A stretch of DNA of 64,000 nt from Haematobia irritans (Eukaryota; Arthropoda; Insecta; Diptera; Muscidae), in assembly GCF_050003625.1 (NCBI RefSeq), contig NC_134397.1, positions 281,288,070-281,352,069 of the forward strand, in the 5' to 3' direction. How positions within the stretch are numbered: the stretch's first letter is position 1; each line of letters starts with the position of its first letter. The notes under the pieces are model-generated. The model worked only from the letters and a program-made list of their open reading frames with translations. It was not told where the DNA came from and did no database searches. A program made the position numbers and the translations under genes. Shown here piece by piece: positions 48,501 to 54,500 of this stretch.

Positions 48501-51500
48501 TAAATTTTTTGAAGTGCAATATTATTACCTTTACTCGTACGCATTTTCCTATTATTTTCGACCACACATGTAAATGATTTGGAAAATTTTACTCGTGTTT
48601 CAACAATTAAGAATCTGGGTGTATACTTTGATAGCACTTTAACATTTCAATCCCATATTGATTTCATTGTTTCAAAGGCAAATTCCATATTTGGAAAAGT
48701 TGGACAATTATGGTTGTGTCCACAAAATTACCCGAATTCTTATAAATAGTTTTGTAAGATGGACGTAGATATATTTATCGCATTATAAATATTCGTTTAA
48801 GTTTTCCGACTTGTTATAAGTTGGTCCAGACTTTCAATAAGGACAGGTCTATTATTTGTGGTGGGCTTTCAGTTTTATCCCAGCCTGCAGGATTTTGAAA
48901 TTCATCGATATAAGATTTTCGTGAACATAAATAGGTCGATCAGAATTGAATCCTTTATTATGAGGGGTATTCGCTTTTCTAAAGGGTGATTCTTTTGAGG
49001 TTAGGATTTTCATGCATTAGTATTTGACAGATCACGTGGGATTTCAGACATGGTGTCAAAGAGAAAGATGCTCAGTATGCTTTGACATTTCATCATGAAT
49101 AGACTTACTAACGAGCAACGCTTGCAAATCATTGAATTTTATTACCAAAATCAGTGTTCGGAAAATCCGCTTTTTTTATCGACAAATTTTGTTCAGCGAT
49201 GAGGCTCATTTCTGGTTGAATGGCTACGTAAATAAGCAAAATTGCCGCATTTGGAGTGAAGAGCAACCAGAAGCCGTTCAAGAACTGCCCATGCATCCCG
49301 AAAAATGCACTGTTTGGTGTGGTTTGTACGCTGGTGGAATCATTGGACCGTATTTTTTCAAAGATGCTGTTGGACGCAACGTTACGGTGAATGGCGATCG
49401 CTATCGTTCGATGCTAACAAACTTTTTGTTGCCAAAAATGGAAGAACTGAACTTGGTTGACATGTGGTTTCAACAAGATGGCGCTACATGCCACACAGCT
49501 CGCGATTCTATGGCCATTTTGAGGGAAAACTTCGGAGAACAATTCATCTCAAGAAATGGACCGGTAAGTTGGCCACCAAGATCATGCGATTTGACGCCTT
49601 TAGACTATTTTTTGTGGGGCTACGTCAAGTCTAAAGTCTACAGAAATAAGCCAGCAACTATTCCAGCTTTGGAAGACAACATTTCCGAAGAAATTCGGGC
49701 TATTCCGGCCGAAATGCTCGAAAAAGTTGCCCAAAATTGGACTTTCCGAATGGACCACCTAAGACGCAGCCGCGGTCAACATTTAAATGAAATTATCTTC
49801 AAAAAGTAAATGTCATGGACCAATCTAACGTTTCAAATAAAGAACCGATGAGATTTTGCAAATTTTATGCGTTTTTTAAAAAAAAAAAGTTATCAAGCTC
49901 TTAACAAATCACCCTTTATATTGTGCTAGTCTTCAAAATGGAATTTTTCAAAAATGGTGTGAAAAGTTGGACAATTATGGTTGTGTCCACAGAATTACCC
50001 GAATTCTTATAAATAGTTTTATAAGATGGAGTAGATATATTTGCATTACAAATACTTTCAAACAAATTGTTTAAGTTTTCCGATTGGTTATAGGATATAC
50101 CATTAATTCTCAGATCATAACTTCTCTTGGGTATCAACTTTACTCGAATTTGGTTTTTGCGAAGCATATTGCCCATATTTGTTCCAAACTAAATCTAATC
50201 CTAAAAAAGTTTTACGGTATAAATGTAATCTTGCCTACGCAAATAAAATACAAGTTGGCTCACTCGTTATTAATGCCTCATATATTGTACGGAGCTGAGG
50301 TATATACCGGCTCTAATAGGTCAAACATTCGCAGGCTTGAAGCTTCTTATCACAGTATTTTAAGGTATGTCTATGGTCGTATTGCAGGCGTAATTATGTG
50401 TAATTCACACATCAATTCCTTGGCTGTACCTTTTAGTACTTCCTAAGTAACTTCCTTATAAAACATGATGAACCCGCTTACCTCCAATGTATTAATTTTC
50501 TGAACTCTACTCGTAATACGTAATTCTGATAGAAACTTTCTCACACCTTGTTTTCGAAAGATCATTTATAATTCGTTTATCCAGATTATGGAATGCAATT
50601 CTCTCCGATTATAAGAACTTTTCGGTAAGGCGCTTTTAAAAGTAAAATAATTCAGTATTTTACTAATGACAATTAACTTTGCTTTTGCATCATTGCTGAT
50701 AATATCTCCATATGCGGTGTTGTTTTTCTTTGTGTTTAGGGAAAGCAATGTGCGTGTAGTTTATTAACTATTGAGAATATTGTATTCACATTAGTTATAA
50801 GTATTATTATATTTTTTTCATATTTGTTAATTCTTTAGCTTGTGTTGTACTTTATTTCAAAGCTATCAATGACGCCTCTGGGTCTTACCCAATTAAAATT
50901 CTAAGTCTAGAGATTTTGTAGAAGTGTAGAAGAAGTCTTTTTATCAAAGTGGTTCAGATTGAAATATGTATGTCAGGTGGTATTAAAAACAAAGTGGTGA
51001 ATGGTATAATATAGTCCGATTCGCCCGACTTTTAGAACGTCAAATATATAGACGAATTGCATTTACTCCGACAGATTGATTTAATTTTCTGTAAGCGTGA
51101 TATATGGGTTAACCATTTCGAATCAGTTTCCTAATAATTAATTGATAAAATAGATTGTTTTTACTACTCATACACCTATAATAAGAAAACGTCAAATATA
51201 TAGACGAATTGCCCAACTAAGATCAGGCAAGTGCATCCGCCTCAATTCATACTTATCAGTGATTGATAGCAGCGTAGCTGACGTGTGTCCCATATGTAAT
51301 CAAGGGCCACATGACACTCGTAACCTTTTTGCTTGCCCAGCTAAGCCTACCCGTCTCACTACCAGATCACTCTGGACACACCCCATCCTTGTCGCAGAGT
51401 TCCTTGATCTGGCTACCAGCTGAACTACACAAGCATAGAACAAAATGGATGAAACTACATTAAAAACTGTTACAACAAGAACAAGAACAACGAATTGCAT

Positions 51501-54500
51501 TTACTCCGACAGATTGATTTAATTTTCTGTAAGCGTGATATATGGGTTAACCATTTCGATTCAGTTCCCTAATAATTAATTGATAAAATAGACTGTTTTT
51601 ACTACTCGTCCACTTATAAAAAGCATAGCTAATTTTTTCTGATAATTGTTCCCTAACAATTAATTGATAAAATACATTTCTGGTAATTACAGGAGTTAGA
51701 TTATGTAAATTTTTCGAATACGCTATTGTAAAAAGGTATTACTTACTTTACCGTCCAATTATCATCTTGTTCTGATATTAAAATTTCTTCGGCATTATCT
51801 TCCACTAACGTAACATCGTCATCATCTCCATTACTAGTATCTAATTCACTAGTTCTTTTATTTTCTCCCTTAGATTTAAGCACATGTTGTTTGCTGACAG
51901 CTTGACGATGTTTCCCCGAAATACTGTGATTTTTCAGAAATAAAACCTTGAGACAAATATCCACATTGCAATATCGACAATGCACATATTGGGGTTTTTT
52001 AGATTTTTCTATCCAAGAAAAACGTTTTTGCATTTCCTCTATAGTAGATTTGTATGCACTTTCTTTAGAAGTTACATTTGGACTGTGATCTAATTTATCC
52101 CTGCTTTGTTTGGTCATAACACCACGAACAGATGACACGATATCAGTTTCTCGTTTTGGACCGTTTCCGAATTCTGGAGCATTTTTCGACTCATTTCTTG
52201 CACGTTCTTCTTGCAACCTTTGTCTTCTTAACTGATTTACTGTGCGGGCATGCTTACCAGAGCGCTGATGTTTCAGAAGGTTCTTAATGGATCGTATGTA
52301 CAAAGATTGTTCACAAACTTTGCAGAATGCATAATTTGATCTAAACTCGGTGCGTTTATAGGTTAGCCATGGAAACTTCTTTTGCCACTGTTTAATTAAT
52401 GTTATGAATGATGGTACTTTTATAGTACTTTTAGAGTCTTCTCCATATGGTTCTTTTTTGACCGGTTTCGGAGAATTTTTTCTGGAACAAATAAGTGAGT
52501 AATTTTAGTTGAGAGAAAGTTATCTTAATCTTCCCCAATAGTATCTGAAAGGGATCTTAAATTGTTTTTGTAAATGGAATTACCTGTTTGTATTGAATAA
52601 CTTTTGGTTTATTTGATGGATCTTACTAACTGAATGTTGTTTCTTACTGTAACGAGTTGATATACGAACTCGACAATATTTGCAATAGTACAAATTCGGT
52701 TGTGATTTTATATCAACGGCCCATTCATATGATTCATCACAAGGTTTGGATTTATATAACGATTTCCTACAATGCAATGAATTAACTATTTTATAAATCA
52801 ATATTTGTATATACCCATTTGGTAAACAATCCATTTACTTTTCTAGTGTATGTACGTCTAAAATATTTTGAAATATGACATTATATTAAAGTAAACGAAT
52901 TGTCCAAATGTATCGAAGCTCAAATACTTCTTATTTTGTCTTCTTTTGAATTCCGCTTCTGCTGCTCGATGTCGGGCTGTTTTGCAGTGTTTGCTTCTGT
53001 TACTAGATATCGCGATAACTATTTTGCAGTAACTGCAGTAGCAATAGTTAATAGGATCTGATTTGTACTTTTTGCACCATGGATATTGTTCGTACCATTT
53101 TGCATCGCCACGTCTAACGCGTTTCCTATAAAAATAGAAAAAAAGAAATTGAAGACTGGGAAGTGAATTTTCCTATGTATTTTCATCTTCTGAATTCGAA
53201 GCTGAAGGTTAAACTTTTTATGGAACAGTTTTTTTTTAGATATTTTAAATTTTTCGTTCTTTTTTCACCAGTATTCAAAAGGCATGTGCGTACTAATTAA
53301 AATCTTTTGCTAATTGTAAACCAAATTAGCTGTTTTTTTATTAAACTTGAAGAAAACACTTGTAGTTTTCGATACCGTTACAGTGTTATGAACAAAAACA
53401 ACGCTGACAGTTAGTCTCAAAACACAAAAACTGGGGTCGAAAGGGTTAATAAATATTCACTTTATGGTATTTCAACCCATTGTGCAATTCGGGAGGTCCG
53501 AACTCCCAGAGACAGTGTATTAATAAAACTTACTTGGAATCTGTGGAATCTTTAACTGAATTTTCTTCTTGTTGGTCATTTTCATCACCATCTTCATCCT
53601 GGGCGTTGTCTACATCTTCTTCGCCATGGGCACTTTCATCCTCTTCGTCCCCACCAGCGTCATTTTCACTGTCTTCTTGATCACTTATATTCTGGTTTGA
53701 CCCATAGTCTTCTCCGCGCGTCTTCTCTTGGTTTTTATGGTGAATACTGTTTTCATGTGTTGCTCGTTTTGCCGCTGAACTTCCGTAAAGCACTCGTTTT
53801 TCGCAATATTTACAATAAGCAAACGTAGGATCTGCGGGGTCAGCTATTAACCAAGGATGTTGTTTCCCATACATATCCCAATCGTGTTGAGTTTTTTGGG
53901 ATATATTTTCGTTTTCTTCGGTTGTTGTTTCTGCATTAGGCCTGGAAAACGCAATAATCTCTGTGAGAATCTCTGTTGCACTAGAGTGTTAAATAACAAT
54001 AGTGGGAAATACTTTAAAACGAGTCGCACAAAGTTATAATTGTACGATCTTGTTCAAATTTCTCGTACGATAAACCTCTATGGTATCTCTTGGAAGTGCA
54101 AAACCAGACATATTTTTCTAGATTTAGAGATAACTCCCATATAAAAACATTGGCCAAAATTGAGGATAGTTTTTGATAACTTTTTACCGCTGTGATTTAG
54201 TTGCTTTATAATTTCGTTGAGTAAAGTTCGAGGTATTTCTACAATTGAGCACTTTTAAATCTTCCAAAAGAGTAATGGCGTTTTCTTTTCTTGTAAAAAA
54301 ATTCGCACCTTTTTTGCATTTTGCCCGGAAAATGAGCTTTTTAGTTTCTTAAAAAAAAAAAACAGGAAAAAGTACGAAAAAGCTTCGAATTCTGTTGCGA
54401 AAATTGCGCCACGTAGAGAGGCTTTCAATTGAATTCTTTTCTGCCCGCTGAAATGGTAGCATTTTTTTTAGGTTGCTGGCAACATTTTACAACTGCGCAT

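Larger units (their letters stand above)
36515..51746 (-). other. Intron 8 of the Su(var)3-7-like gene, 15.2 kb, filled with transposons
   Basis: Donor GTAAGT at 51746, acceptor ACAG ending at 36515. It contains two mariner types, a DD37E remnant, the calyptrate tandem repeat, at least five LINE fragments and a complete Ty3/gypsy element. The other seven introns are 55-730 bp. 36660-37011, 40780-41118 and 50570-51035 show nothing recognisable. Confidence 0.75.

Noticed and set aside
53480..53680. Ser-rich 66-codon plus-strand frame
   Set aside because: Antisense of the acidic linker of exon 5; the Ser/Ser-Pro repeats are the complement of GAT/GAA runs.
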